DNA of 64,000 nt from Akkermansia sp. (GCA_024405435.1 JAKSOU010000002.1:20044-84043), one strand, 5' to 3'. Shown: positions 34,336 to 43,915, counted from the first letter of the stretch. A program made the numbers and translations. The notes: a model not told the origin generated them from the letters alone.

Positions 34336-36387
34336 TTAGATTTGCGGGGCGCCCTCCAGCACCATCACCTCGAACGGCGCCAGCTTCACCTTCACGGGCT
34401 TGCCGGCCTCCGCCTCCGCCGCGGGCAGCTTGTCGCCCTTCGGCGAGCTCAGCTTGTACCTGGCGGGCGCGCCGACGGGAAGCTCCCACACGGCGGCGGG
34501 GTCGAACGCGAACTCCTGCTCCTGCGAGGAGGGGTTGCGGAGGGTGACGATGCCCTTCTCAGGGGACCAGGAGGCGAATCCGTACACCTCCATGTCGGCG
34601 GGGTTGCCGCCCACCCAGTGGGAATCCACCAGGGTGGCCGCGTTGGCGCGCGCCCACTTGGCGGCGGCGGCCAGCGTGTCCCATTCACCCGGCTTGAGCA
34701 TGGCGGGGGTGATGTAGAGCTCCTCCATCTGGGTACCCAGGCCGAACCCGCTCCAGATTTCCTTGGCGAGGTCGTCGCCCTCGGTGGTGGTGAGGCCGTG
34801 GGCGTGCTTGTTGTAGATGACGCCGTGGGTCATGAGCGAGTTGATGGGGAAGAGCGGGGAGATTTTGACGTTGTTGCGGTAGATTTGGGAATCGCGGTAG
34901 GTGATCCAGCGGTTGCGCTTGGAGCCCTCGCCGCAGAAATCGTGATCCATCTCGCCGCGCCAGATGGAATCCGCGATGCCGAACCAGAACGGGGAGGCCC
35001 AGGTGCCGGTGGTGAGGTTGATGTAGATGTCCGGGCGGGCGTTGCGCAGCTCGCGGATGAGCGAGATGGCCGCCTCGAAGTCCGACCCGAAGACGGAGCC
35101 GGGCGCGGGCGTGGCCTCGGCGGAGGTGCCGTCGAACTTGAAGTGGTTCACGCCGTTCTCCCGAATCATGTGCAGGCACATGCCCTTGAAGTGGTCATAG
35201 TACTTGCGGCCGGTGAGGGTGAATCCGCGCTCGCTGGTCTCGAACTTCCCGCCGGCGGCCTTGATGCGGCTCTGCTGCAGGCTGCCGTAGCCGCCCCACG
35301 GGGAGAACCACACGCCGGGGTCCGCCCCGTAGCTTTCCGCCAGCTTGCGGATGTTGCGGAACTCGTTGGGCAGGTCCTTGTGGAAGCCCCACAGCGTCTT
35401 CGGGTCGTCCCACCCGTCGTCGAACATGAACGAGTCCATCTTCACGCCGCGCTTCTTCACCAGCTCCTCGCCGTACAGCTTGATGGTGTCCAGGGCGTCC
35501 TTCTCGGAGTACATGTTGGAGTAGCCGATGTCGTACCACGTGTTGTAGTTGAGGAACGGCGCGTAGGCGCGGGCGCGCTCTTGGTTGACGTAGTCCAGCT
35601 GGAAGGTGCGGCGCAGCTGCGTGGGTTGGCAGAAACCCAGCACGGCGGTGAAGCTGCTCACGGCCTGCGGCAGGTTCGTCTTGCGCTCCAGCGAGCAGGT
35701 GAAGCCGTCCGCAGTCGCCTCGCTCACGCACAGCGGGCTTTCCACGCCCGCGAACAGGCGGTTGCCCGACGCCACAACGGGCGCGCCCTTCACGGAACCC
35801 TCCACGCGGGCCTCCGTGGCCTTGATGTCCAGAAGCGTAATCTTGCGCACGGGCAGGGCGAACTGCTGAGGTTCGATATCCAACCCGATGCGCACGTACG
35901 GCTGGCCCTCGCGCAGCTCCGCCCACCAGGTGAAGCCCTTGCCGTCCAGCGTCACCACAAACGGCACCGTGATGCGCTGGCCCGCCTTGCGCTCCACCAG
36001 GCGCCGCGCCTGCGGATCCGCCGGCAGCGCCTCGCGCTTCACCTCGCCGCATATCAAATCACGCGCGGTGAGCGCACCCAGGGTGTCCTTGTACTCCACC
36101 TTGGAGCACGCCTCGTCCGTCTGGGCCTCCAGCGAGAGCACGCGGAACACGTCCTCCCCCAAATCGTAGGTGCGGCCGTTGATTTTGTCGCGCACCACCA
36201 CGCCCGCCAGCTTGCGGGCCACCTTCTGCACCTCCACGGAGACGAATTCGTTCTCCATGACGATGGATCCTTCGCTGGAGGAAACGCCGGGCCGGGATGC
36301 AGCCGCGGCCGCCGGAGCCGCCGGGCAAACCCCACCCGCCAGGATTCCCAGCGCGAACAGACCTGCCAAGATGTGTGTAGAATTCAT
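34336..36387 (-). CDS. Clan GH-D (GH36-like) glycoside hydrolase, copy 2, secreted
   Basis: 683 aa from the ATG at 36387. The signal peptide (HILAGLFALGILAGGVCPAAP) and a short Ala/Ser linker precede the same three-domain enzyme as copy 1, with NTWYDIGY, MFDDGWDD, HFKFDGT and ADSIWRGEMDHD. The copies are similar over their whole length. The GGVC segment could also be read as a lipobox, so surface lipid anchoring is possible. Its promoter ends 8 nt before the ATG. With the fucosidase and the GH123 enzyme it fits breakdown of host-type glycans. Confidence 0.82.
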   Translation of the reverse strand: MNSTHILAGLFALGILAGGVCPAAPAAAAASRPGVSSSEGSIVMENEFVSVEVQKVARKLAGVVVRDKINGRTYDLGEDVFRVLSLEAQTDEACSKVEYKDTLGALTARDLICGEVKREALPADPQARRLVERKAGQRITVPFVVTLDGKGFTWWAELREGQPYVRIGLDIEPQQFALPVRKITLLDIKATEARVEGSVKGAPVVASGNRLFAGVESPLCVSEATADGFTCSLERKTNLPQAVSSFTAVLGFCQPTQLRRTFQLDYVNQERARAYAPFLNYNTWYDIGYSNMYSEKDALDTIKLYGEELVKKRGVKMDSFMFDDGWDDPKTLWGFHKDLPNEFRNIRKLAESYGADPGVWFSPWGGYGSLQQSRIKAAGGKFETSERGFTLTGRKYYDHFKGMCLHMIRENGVNHFKFDGTSAEATPAPGSVFGSDFEAAISLIRELRNARPDIYINLTTGTWASPFWFGIADSIWRGEMDHDFCGEGSKRNRWITYRDSQIYRNNVKISPLFPINSLMTHGVIYNKHAHGLTTTEGDDLAKEIWSGFGLGTQMEELYITPAMLKPGEWDTLAAAAKWARANAATLVDSHWVGGNPADMEVYGFASWSPEKGIVTLRNPSSQEQEFAFDPAAVWELPVGAPARYKLSSPKGDKLPAAEAEAGKPVKVKLAPFEVMVLEGAPQI

Positions 36388-36395
36388 ACGGACGT

Positions 36396-36424
36396 ATTGT
36401 ATACCAACCACTGCCGCGTTTCAA
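36396..36424 (-). promoter_or_regulatory. GH36-like operon promoter, leaderless
   Basis: -35 TTGAAA (36419-36424), 17-nt spacer, -10 TACAAT (36396-36401), 8 nt to the ATG. Confidence 0.65.
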
Positions 36425-36503
36425 GCCAAAACCGCGCTTGGCGGCGCATTCGCGTGGGACAAAAAACGGAAACCGGACAGAGCGGATTTGGGAGGAGCGG
36501 TGC

Positions 36504-36534
36504 TAATCCACCCCTCACAAGGCGGGGTGGATTA
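36504..36534. repeat. 11-bp inverted repeat between recQ and GH36-like operon
   Basis: TAATCCACCCC, 9-nt loop, GGGGTGGATTA. No T-run on either side. Upstream of the GH36-like promoter on the minus strand, so an operator or the recQ transcript end. The rest of the 360-nt gap (36388-36747) shows nothing I can name. Confidence 0.45.
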
Positions 36535-36747
36535 AAACTCCGTCCGCATACCAACCACGCCTATTACCATTAATCATTGCACACCGTCCTACAGGTCACA
36601 TGCGGTCGAATTCCTCTACGCGGATTACCCATTTTCCCAGACCTCACCCCGCCACACTGCGAGTTTGCGCTCCACTTATCGGAACGTTATGGACAGCAAT
36701 GATTTGAGAAGATAGACAGCTTCCCGCCGGGATTGCCGGTGCCGCGG

Positions 36748-38895
36748 CTATTCACCGAGGTAGTCCCGGATGAGTGCGATGAAGTGGCGGAGGTAGCGGC
36801 TGGCGGTGTAGGGGCCGATGCCTTTGATATCGAGGGCGTCGTCCTCGCTGGTGGGTTTGCGGGTGGCGAGCTGCTGGAGGGTGGCGTTGCCCATGATGCG
36901 GTAGGCGGGCACATTCTCCTCCCGTGCGAGGTCGTAGCGCAGTTCCTTGAGGCGTTTCAGGAGCTCCTTGTCCTCTCCGTGCAGATTGATTGCCTCCAAG
37001 AAGCTCCTTTTGTCCCTGGCGGGAGCCGCGTTTTGCGCGGGTGCGGCCCAGCCGGCGCGGGAGAGGATGGCGGGCTGCTTGCCGAGCATGACGTCCTCCC
37101 CCTTGGCGGAGAGTGTGACGAGCGGCATCTCCCCGCCGGTGGACTGGAGGAGGCCGGCCTCATGCATGGCGCGGAAGAGGGCCTTGATGCGGTTCTCCGT
37201 GAACCCGGCGAGCAGGCCGTAGGTGGAGAGCCCGGTGAGGAAGCGGTGCATGTTGGCGTTCTTGGCGCCGCGCAGCATGTCCATGATCTTGCCCCTGCCG
37301 TAGATGGCCTCCCAAGAGCCGTCCGGGAGGTGGCGGGATGCGCGCGCCACGCCGGAGAGGGCCTTCAGGAGGGTGTTCCGCTCCTCGCCCTGGAGCTCGG
37401 CGGCGTTGGCGACCTCCGGCGGGCAGCACTGGTCGCAATGTCCGCAGGGGGCGGAGTCCGTCTCGCCGAAGTAGTCCAGTATCCACTTCTGGCGGCAGCC
37501 GCTGCTGTAGGCGTAGCGGGTGATGGACTCGATTTTCGCGTGGTCGCGGCGTGCCTTCTCCTGCAGGGCCTCGCGGTTGATTCCCAGGTCGTTGAACGCG
37601 CGTGCGGGGTCTGTTACGCGGGTGCCGCGGGTGTTGGAGCCGGGGATATCGAAGCGAGATATGGCACCGGCGTGGATGAGGACGGAGAGGGCGGAGCTCA
37701 CGGCCATGGTGTTGCCGCCGTTGCCGAGGTTCTCCGCAAGGGAGTCGATGGTCTCCATCAGCTCGTGCGTTTCCGGGTTGCACTTGGAGCAGAGCAGGCT
37801 GTAGAGCATGCGGATGGTGGTGATGGAGGGGTTGCTGCCCTCGTAGAAGAACTCCTGGGTCTTGAGGTCCACGTGGTTGAAGAGCAGCTCGCACACGGCG
37901 GTCTCGCCATCGCGCCCGGCGCGCCCGGCCTCCTGGTAGTATGCCTCCACGCTGCCGGGGATATCGAAATGAATGACGAAGCGCACATCCGAGCGGTCGA
38001 TTCCCATGCCGAAGGCGTTGGTGGCCACCACCACGTCCGCCCTGCCGGAGATGAAGGCGTTTTGTGAGAACTCGCGCTCCTCGTCGGTCATGCCGGCGTG
38101 GTAGGCCACGGCGTTGATGCGGCGGCGTGAAATCTCCTCGAAGACGCGCATAACGCTCTTGCGCGTGGAGCAGTAGATGATACCTGTTTTCCACTTGGCG
38201 ACCACCTTTTCGATGCGCTCGTACTTCTCGCGATGGGAGCCGCAGGGGGTGATGCTGAAATCCAGGTTGTCGCGGGCGAAGCCGCTGATGATGACGGCTG
38301 GGTCCCGCAGCTCCAGGGTTTGGAGGATATCCCGGCGCACGGGCTCCGTGGCGGTGGCGGTGAGTGCAATGGTCTGTGGGTAGCCAAGCTCGCGGCGCGC
38401 GCGGCCCAGGCGCAGGTAGTCCGGGCGGAAATCATGCCCCCACTGGCTCAGGCAGTGAGCCTCGTCCACCGCCAGCAGGGATATCGGCTGGCTTTGCAGC
38501 GCGTTCATAAAACCCGGCTGAGAGAAGCGCTCCGGCGCCACGTACACAATCTTGAGCTCCCCGTGGCGGAACGCGGCCATCACCTGCCGGTACTCGTCCT
38601 CCCCCAGGGAGGAATTGATGGCGGCGGCGGGGATGCCGCGCGCCTGTAGGGCGTCCACCTGGTCCTTCATGAGCGCGATGAGCGGGGAGACCACCACGGT
38701 GACGCCCGCCCGGCAGAGCGCGGGGAGCTGGTAGCAGAGGGACTTGCCGCCGCCCGTGGGCATGATGGCCAGCGCATCCCGCCCGTCCATCACGGCCTCC
38801 ACCACCTCGGCCTGCCCCAAGCGCAGGGCGTCGAAGCCGAAGAAGTCGTGCAGGGCGTCCTGGATATCGGGCAGCTGGGAGGGTTCGCCGTTCAT
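36748..38895 (-). CDS. recQ: ATP-dependent DNA helicase RecQ
   Basis: 715 aa. SF2 helicase motifs: MPTGGGKSLCYQ (Walker A), SPLIALMKDQ, DEAHCLSQWGHDFRPDY (DEAH and the RecQ aromatic loop), TATATE, YHAGM, NAFGMGIDRSDVR and YYQEAGRAGRDG. The RQC zinc site (CRQKWILDYFGE ... CGHCDQCC) follows, and a C-terminal HRDC domain (about 630-715). It unwinds DNA in RecF-type repair and restarts forks. It starts 9 nt after the lipoprotein gene stop on the same strand, so it is probably read with it. Confidence 0.95.
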   Translation of the reverse strand: MNGEPSQLPDIQDALHDFFGFDALRLGQAEVVEAVMDGRDALAIMPTGGGKSLCYQLPALCRAGVTVVVSPLIALMKDQVDALQARGIPAAAINSSLGEDEYRQVMAAFRHGELKIVYVAPERFSQPGFMNALQSQPISLLAVDEAHCLSQWGHDFRPDYLRLGRARRELGYPQTIALTATATEPVRRDILQTLELRDPAVIISGFARDNLDFSITPCGSHREKYERIEKVVAKWKTGIIYCSTRKSVMRVFEEISRRRINAVAYHAGMTDEEREFSQNAFISGRADVVVATNAFGMGIDRSDVRFVIHFDIPGSVEAYYQEAGRAGRDGETAVCELLFNHVDLKTQEFFYEGSNPSITTIRMLYSLLCSKCNPETHELMETIDSLAENLGNGGNTMAVSSALSVLIHAGAISRFDIPGSNTRGTRVTDPARAFNDLGINREALQEKARRDHAKIESITRYAYSSGCRQKWILDYFGETDSAPCGHCDQCCPPEVANAAELQGEERNTLLKALSGVARASRHLPDGSWEAIYGRGKIMDMLRGAKNANMHRFLTGLSTYGLLAGFTENRIKALFRAMHEAGLLQSTGGEMPLVTLSAKGEDVMLGKQPAILSRAGWAAPAQNAAPARDKRSFLEAINLHGEDKELLKRLKELRYDLAREENVPAYRIMGNATLQQLATRKPTSEDDALDIKGIGPYTASRYLRHFIALIRDYLGE

Positions 38896-38904
38896 GCGCG
38901 CCGG

Positions 38905-39489
38905 TTAGTCCACATGGCCGTGGATAGACGGGATATCGTACTTCATCGGGGCACCGACGAAATCATCCGGGAGGCGGGAGACGGTAGGGGAGCCGACCGG
39001 GTTGTCAGGGAATTCCGGGCCCAAATCCCGGAAATCCACCATATTGGAGAAGGTGAAGTCAATGGTGATGTGCTCAAAGTGGTCCTCCATCCCATCGTAC
39101 CAATAGGCCTCGCACTCCAGCACCAGGCGGCGGTTGCTGAAAACCGGCTTGGACAAGGGGGTCAGCTCCGCCTTGACCGGGATTTCCGGGAAGGCGGCCT
39201 GCATCTCCAGGTCGTCCGACTCCGGCAGGGGGGAGACGATTCTGAGATTCACCGCCTCGTCGCCCAGGATTTTGAAGCTGACCACGCCGTTGGGGCCCTG
39301 GTCCCCGCGCTGGGCCTCCACGGTGAGGGTGTAGCCGTCCAGCACGGAGATATCCGGGTTGCTCTTGCCGCCGTGGCCGCCGCCACCGCCGCTGCAGGAA
39401 TCAAGGGTGAAGCAAACGGCGGCGGATGCCGCCAGCAGGCACGCCGTATGCAGCGCCCTGCCCCATATTGTCTTTCGGTTGGTATTCAT
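38905..39489 (-). CDS. Lipoprotein of unknown function
   Basis: 194 aa. The signal peptide ends in a lipobox-like LDSC followed by SGGGGGHGG, a flexible linker typical of surface-exposed lipoproteins. The mature domain (about 48-194) looks like a beta-sandwich (YTLTVEAQ, GVVSFKILGDEAVNLRIVSPL, LVLECEAYWYD). No family recognised. It sits 20 nt downstream of a CAP-domain gene on the same strand and upstream of recQ. Confidence 0.6.
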   Translation of the reverse strand: MNTNRKTIWGRALHTACLLAASAAVCFTLDSCSGGGGGHGGKSNPDISVLDGYTLTVEAQRGDQGPNGVVSFKILGDEAVNLRIVSPLPESDDLEMQAAFPEIPVKAELTPLSKPVFSNRRLVLECEAYWYDGMEDHFEHITIDFTFSNMVDFRDLGPEFPDNPVGSPTVSRLPDDFVGAPMKYDIPSIHGHVD

Positions 39490-39509
39490 GTCTAGTTATG
39501 GTGAGGGGG

Positions 39510-40943
39510 TCAGAAGAGGTCCACCACGTACTCGTCGTGGAGGGCGCCGGAGACGATGGAGATCCAGTACACGCCCACGGGCTTGCCGTCCTTGGTGGGC
39601 ATCTGGCTGAAATCCGGCATGAAGACGATGGAGTTGCCCACGGGGAACATGCCGTTGTCCGCGTGTGCGCACACCTTCTTCACCTTGATTTCCTTGGCGT
39701 CCGCCAGCTCCTTGGCGGAGGGCGCGGACTTGGGGCTGCGGGAGAGGCGCCAGATCCTGACGGTGGCGGAGCCGCCCACGGACTGTCCCTGCGCGGGGTA
39801 GTAGCTCCAGCCGTCGCCCAGCAGGTACTCCTTGGGGAAGAAGCCGCGGCCGGGATAGCTGTGGGCGGTGGAGAGCGGGGAGCCGGAGAGGTCGCTGGTG
39901 CGCATGGCGTGGAAGCTGCCCTTCACGCCGAACCCGGTCTTGACAGACTTGGGGTAGAGGATCCAGGCGCGGTGGCCGCGGTCCTCGTAGTTGTTCTGGC
40001 CGGGGTCCTGGATGTACTCCCTCACGCTGTCTGAGGAGGACATGCCGGAGGGGCCCATGTGCAGGTTGCACTCGTCCGTGTGGTGTCCCAGCCCGTGGTC
40101 GATGGTACCGGCCTTCAGGCAGGCTTCCGCGGCCTGCTGCGCATCCTTGGCGTAGGAGGAATCGAAGCCCATGTTGGGCGGCACGTTGCAGAGCAGGCGG
40201 TAGACGTTTGCCATGTTCACGGCGTCCTGCTGGTTCTTGTCGGCCCCGCGGGAGGGCTTGGTTGCCAGGATGTCCTTGATGCGCTTAGTGAGCTCCTTGC
40301 GGTCCATGGGGTAGAACTTGCGGCTCACGGCGGGGCCGGAGGGGTTGGTGATGTTCTTGATTTCGGCGGCGGCCTTCTTGCCCATGTCGGAGAAGGCGTT
40401 GCGCAGGTCGCCCATCATGGAGACGGCGTCCTCCTCATCCGCCACCTTGGCCTTGTTCAGGCCGTCCACAAAGGCGCGGGCGGGCGCCTTGCCGTCCGCT
40501 GCAAGCCACTTGAGGAAATCGGGCTCCTTCTGGAGGGAATCGGGGTCCAGGCCGTCTGCACTGCGCTGCGCGAGGGTGATGCAGGCGTGCACGGCAAGGG
40601 CGTGCTTGGCGAGCGGGCCCTTCACCGCGGCTTTCCAATGCGGGCGGCTGGGGTCCGGGTACGCGCCGGGGAACGCCTCCTTCAGCAGGCGCGCCAGCTC
40701 ATCCCTCAAGCCGTCGAAATCCCCCTGTTCCGCGTGTTCCTTGATGAGTTTGCGCAGCTGCTTGGCGGCCTCCTTGTCCTTGGCGGATTCCGGCCCCAGG
40801 GAAAGCGGCTTGGGCGCGGCGGGTTCCGCGGCCGGCGTCGTATCCGCCGGGTCCGCGGCATCCTGCGCGATGCAGGGGGCTCCCATTCCCAAAACCAGCC
40901 AGGCGGCAAGCGCCGGCAGGCAAACGGCATGCTTCATTTTCAT
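39510..40943 (-). CDS. Secreted CAP/SCP-domain protein, copy 1
   Basis: 477 aa from the ATG at 40943. The signal peptide ends APCIAQ. A near-invariant acidic/Pro region and a helical segment follow (to about residue 95), then a helical middle. A CAP-type domain (about 240-400) has QQDAVNMANVYRLLCN, the His-containing DHGLGHHTDECNLH, and DRGHRAWILYP, the pattern of CAP proteins with their His/Glu pocket. A C-terminal strand-rich part ends DEYVVDLF. CAP proteins are extracellular, of varied role. Same length as copy 2. Confidence 0.75.
   Translation of the reverse strand: MKMKHAVCLPALAAWLVLGMGAPCIAQDAADPADTTPAAEPAAPKPLSLGPESAKDKEAAKQLRKLIKEHAEQGDFDGLRDELARLLKEAFPGAYPDPSRPHWKAAVKGPLAKHALAVHACITLAQRSADGLDPDSLQKEPDFLKWLAADGKAPARAFVDGLNKAKVADEEDAVSMMGDLRNAFSDMGKKAAAEIKNITNPSGPAVSRKFYPMDRKELTKRIKDILATKPSRGADKNQQDAVNMANVYRLLCNVPPNMGFDSSYAKDAQQAAEACLKAGTIDHGLGHHTDECNLHMGPSGMSSSDSVREYIQDPGQNNYEDRGHRAWILYPKSVKTGFGVKGSFHAMRTSDLSGSPLSTAHSYPGRGFFPKEYLLGDGWSYYPAQGQSVGGSATVRIWRLSRSPKSAPSAKELADAKEIKVKKVCAHADNGMFPVGNSIVFMPDFSQMPTKDGKPVGVYWISIVSGALHDEYVVDLF
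40680..40865. repeat. Near-identical tract shared by the two CAP genes (copy 1)
   Basis: Encodes CIAQ through the FDGLRDELARLLKEAF segment. It matches 42180-42375 at clearly higher identity than the flanking DNA, and both boundaries are sharp. Confidence 0.75.
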
Positions 40944-40950
40944 GCTCCCC

Positions 40951-40979
40951 ACCATACCACCCTGTCCCCGCCCGGTCAA
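40951..40979 (-). promoter_or_regulatory. CAP copy 1 promoter, leaderless
   Basis: -35 TTGACC (40974-40979), 17-nt spacer, -10 TATGGT (40951-40956), 7 nt to the ATG. Confidence 0.75.
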
Positions 40980-41008
40980 GAAGATAGCGGCGCAGCCCCC
41001 AAATCGCG

Positions 41009-42442
41009 TCAGTAGAGCTCCACCACGTATTCATCGCGGAGAGAGCCGGAGGTGATGCGCACCCAGTACACGCCCACGTTCATGTCGTGCTTCTTCAAGA
41101 ACGCGGAATAGTCCGGTTCAAAGACGATGCTGTTGCCCACGGGAATGCTGCCGTTGTCAGGATGGACATAGACCTTCTTGACGGGAACTTTGACGGCGGA
41201 GGCAAGCTCCTTCTCGGAGGGAGCGGCCTTGAGGCTGCGCGGCAAGCGCCAAATTTCCACTTGCGCGTTACTGCCCACGGACTTTCCCTGCTCGGGATAG
41301 TAGCTCCAGCCGCCGCCCTTCAGGTACTCCTTGGGGAAGAAGCCGCGGCCCGGGTAGCTGTGGGCCGTTTTCTGCGGGGTGCCGCCGATATCATGGGTGC
41401 GCATGGCATGGAACACTCCATCCACGCCGAAAGCGGTCTTGCGTGACCGGGGATAGAGCACCCAGGCGCGGTGGCCGCGGTTCTCGCGGTTGTTGGCGCC
41501 CGGGTCGTTTACATACCCCGCCACGGAGGGCGCGGGCGGAATATCCCGAGAGTTCATGTGAAGGTTGCACTTGTCCGTGGAGTGACCGAGACCGTGGGAA
41601 ATGGTGCCGGCCTTCTTGCAGGCCTCCGCTGCGTCTTGGGCATCCTTCCTGTAGCCGGGGTCGTAGGTCACGGAGGAGACCACGTTGCAGAGCAGGCGGT
41701 AGACGTTGGCCACGTTGACGGCATCCTGCTGCTCTGCATCAACCCCGCGCGCGGGCTTGGTGGCCAGGATATCCTTGATCCTCTTATCCAGTTCCTTCTT
41801 AGTGTAGGGATAGAGCTGGCGGTTCACAGGACTTCCGGCGGGATCGGTGATGCCCTTGATTTCCGCGTACGCCTTCTTGCCAAGGCCTGCGAAGGCGGTG
41901 CGGAGGTCTCCCATGAGGGAAACGGCCTGCGCCTCATCCGCCACCTTGGCCTTGTTGATGCCCTCCACAAAGGCGCGGGCGGGAGACTTGGCATCGGAAA
42001 CAAGCCATTTCATGAAATCCGGCTCCTTCTGCCTGGCGGCGTCATCCAGTTCCTCCGCGCTGCGTTGGGCAAGCGTGATGCAAACCTGCACGGCCAATGC
42101 CTGCCTGGCCAGCGGGCCCTTCACCCCCGCCTTCCAGCACGGGCGTTCCGCATTGGCGATAGCACCGGGAAAGGCTTCTTTCAGCAGACGCGCCAGCTCA
42201 TCCCTCAAGCCGTCGAAATCCCCCTGCTCCGCGTGTTCCTTGATCAGCTTGCGCAGCTGCTTGGCGGCCTCCTTGTCCTTGGCGGATTCCGGCCCCAGGG
42301 AGAGGGGCTTGGGCGCGGCGGGTTCCGCGGCCGGCGTCGTATCCGCCGGATCCGCGGCCTCCTGCGCGATGCAGGGGGCGCTCCACGCGAACGCCAGAGC
42401 GGCGGCGAGCGCGCACGCGCGGGCAATGGGTTTCGGTATCAC
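41009..42442 (-). CDS. Secreted CAP/SCP-domain protein, copy 2 (GTG start)
   Basis: 477 aa from the GTG at 42442, chosen because the promoter ends 7 nt before it and it places a proper signal peptide (IPKPIARACALAAALAFAWSAP) first. Longer ATG frames would start inside the promoter. The domain order is the same as copy 1; the CAP region has EQQDAVNVANVYRLLCN, SHGLGHSTDKCNLH and NRGHRAWVLYP. Outside the shared N-terminal tract the two proteins are roughly 60 percent identical by eye, and the signal peptides are unrelated. Copies have separate promoters. Confidence 0.75.
   Translation of the reverse strand: MIPKPIARACALAAALAFAWSAPCIAQEAADPADTTPAAEPAAPKPLSLGPESAKDKEAAKQLRKLIKEHAEQGDFDGLRDELARLLKEAFPGAIANAERPCWKAGVKGPLARQALAVQVCITLAQRSAEELDDAARQKEPDFMKWLVSDAKSPARAFVEGINKAKVADEAQAVSLMGDLRTAFAGLGKKAYAEIKGITDPAGSPVNRQLYPYTKKELDKRIKDILATKPARGVDAEQQDAVNVANVYRLLCNVVSSVTYDPGYRKDAQDAAEACKKAGTISHGLGHSTDKCNLHMNSRDIPPAPSVAGYVNDPGANNRENRGHRAWVLYPRSRKTAFGVDGVFHAMRTHDIGGTPQKTAHSYPGRGFFPKEYLKGGGWSYYPEQGKSVGSNAQVEIWRLPRSLKAAPSEKELASAVKVPVKKVYVHPDNGSIPVGNSIVFEPDYSAFLKKHDMNVGVYWVRITSGSLRDEYVVELY
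42180..42375. repeat. Near-identical tract shared by the two CAP genes (copy 2)
   Basis: See the partner tract at 40680-40865. It begins next to the signal-peptide cleavage region. Confidence 0.75.
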
Positions 42443-42449
42443 GCCTACC

Positions 42450-42479
42450 AGCATACCACCGCGGGGCATTGGGTGTCAA
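42450..42479 (-). promoter_or_regulatory. CAP copy 2 promoter, leaderless with GTG start
   Basis: -35 TTGACA (42474-42479), 18-nt spacer, -10 TATGCT (42450-42455), 7 nt to GTG. Confidence 0.75.
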
Positions 42480-42495
42480 GGGCGGGCTGTATAAT

Positions 42496-43890
42496 TTAGG
42501 CTTGGGGATTTGATTGCCCCTGCGGGCCGCCCTGCCCCGCCTGTTCCCGCAGCCGGCGGAGGTACTCCATGCGCTCGGAGATTCGGAGCTCCATGCCGTT
42601 CCTGGTGGGGTGGTAGTAGACGCGGCCCTCCGGGAGGTAGGCCTGGGGGACGAAGTGGTCCTCCCCGAAATCGTGCGCGTACTTGTACTCGGTGTCTTCC
42701 TCCGCCACGCCGCGGAGCTTGGCGAGCTTCTTGCGCGTGGGGGTGGAGAGGTGCGGCGGCACGGCGAGGGTTTTGCCCTCCTGCACGTCCTTCATGGCGG
42801 CGCCGAGTGCGGCGTACGCGGAGTTGCTCTTGGGGGCGGTGGCCAGATAGGCGGTGGCGTGCGCCAGGGGGATGCGCCCCTCCGGCATGCCCACCATCTC
42901 CACGGCGCGCGCGGCATCCAGCGCCACGCGCAGCGCGTTGGAATCCGCCAGGCCTATGTCTTCGCTGGCGCATATCACGATGCGCCGCGCGATGAACCGT
43001 GGATCCTCCCCGGCGTTCAGCATGGTGGCCAGCCAGTAGAGCGCGGCGTCCGGGTCGCTCCCGCGCATGGATTTGATGAAGGCGGAGATGGTGTCGTAGT
43101 GGCCGTCGCCCATGCGGTCGTACTTGACTGCCTTTTTCTGGATGGATTCCTCCGCCACGGCGAGGTCCACAAGGATGCGCCCGTTTTCCGCGGGCGGGGT
43201 GGAGAGGGCGGCCACCTCCAGCGCGGTGAGGGCCTTGCGGGCGTCGCCGTCCGCCTTGAGCGCCATGTGCGCGTAGGCCTCGTCCGTGACATCCAGCGGC
43301 ATGTTGCCCAGCCCGCGCTGCGCATCGCCCGCGGCGCGGCGCATGAGGGCGATGATTTCATCGTCCGGCACGGGCTCCAGCGGGAAGATCTGGGAGCGGG
43401 AGAGCATGGCGGAGTTGATGGCGAAGAAGGGGTTCTCCGTGGTGGCGCCGATGAAGCGGACGGTGCCGCGCTCCAGGTGGGGGAGCAGGACATCCTGCTG
43501 GGCCTTGTTGAAGCGGTGCAGCTCATCCACGAAGAGGATGGTGCGCTGGCCGTGGAGGGCCTGGCGGGTGCGGGCCTCTGCAATCTTCTCCAGGATATCG
43601 CCCTTGCCGGACTCCACGCCGTTGAGCATCACGAAATACGCGCTGGTGCAGCGGGCGATGACGTACGCGAGCGTGGTCTTGCCCACGCCGGGCGGGCCGT
43701 AGAAGATGAGCGAGGAGAAGCGGTCCGTCTCGATAGCGCGGCGCAGCAGCTTGCCGGGGGCCAGCAGGTGGCGCTGCCCTGCCACCTCCTCCAGGGTTTC
43801 CGGGCGCATGCGCGCGGCCAGAGGCATGTCCTGCGTGGGAGCGGCTTTCTGCTCCGAGCTGGAGCCGTGGGGCGTGAAAAGGTCTGCCAT
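42496..43890 (-). CDS. rarA: Replication-associated recombination protein A
   Basis: 464 aa, usual for RarA/MgsA (clamp-loader-like AAA+ ATPase acting at stalled forks). It shows LAARMRPETLEEVAGQRHLL, GPPGVGKTTLA (Walker A), LFVDELHRFNKAQQD (Walker B), GATTENPFF (sensor 1), DGDARKALTALE (sensor 2), and the C-terminal RarA domain with SMRGSDPDAALYWLA and ASEDIGLAD. 25 nt after the GTPase gene on the same strand, so probably one operon. Confidence 0.95.
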   Translation of the reverse strand: MADLFTPHGSSSEQKAAPTQDMPLAARMRPETLEEVAGQRHLLAPGKLLRRAIETDRFSSLIFYGPPGVGKTTLAYVIARCTSAYFVMLNGVESGKGDILEKIAEARTRQALHGQRTILFVDELHRFNKAQQDVLLPHLERGTVRFIGATTENPFFAINSAMLSRSQIFPLEPVPDDEIIALMRRAAGDAQRGLGNMPLDVTDEAYAHMALKADGDARKALTALEVAALSTPPAENGRILVDLAVAEESIQKKAVKYDRMGDGHYDTISAFIKSMRGSDPDAALYWLATMLNAGEDPRFIARRIVICASEDIGLADSNALRVALDAARAVEMVGMPEGRIPLAHATAYLATAPKSNSAYAALGAAMKDVQEGKTLAVPPHLSTPTRKKLAKLRGVAEEDTEYKYAHDFGEDHFVPQAYLPEGRVYYHPTRNGMELRISERMEYLRRLREQAGQGGPQGQSNPQA

Positions 43891-43915
43891 GGTAGTTGGG
43901 GTAGCGGGTAGAACT

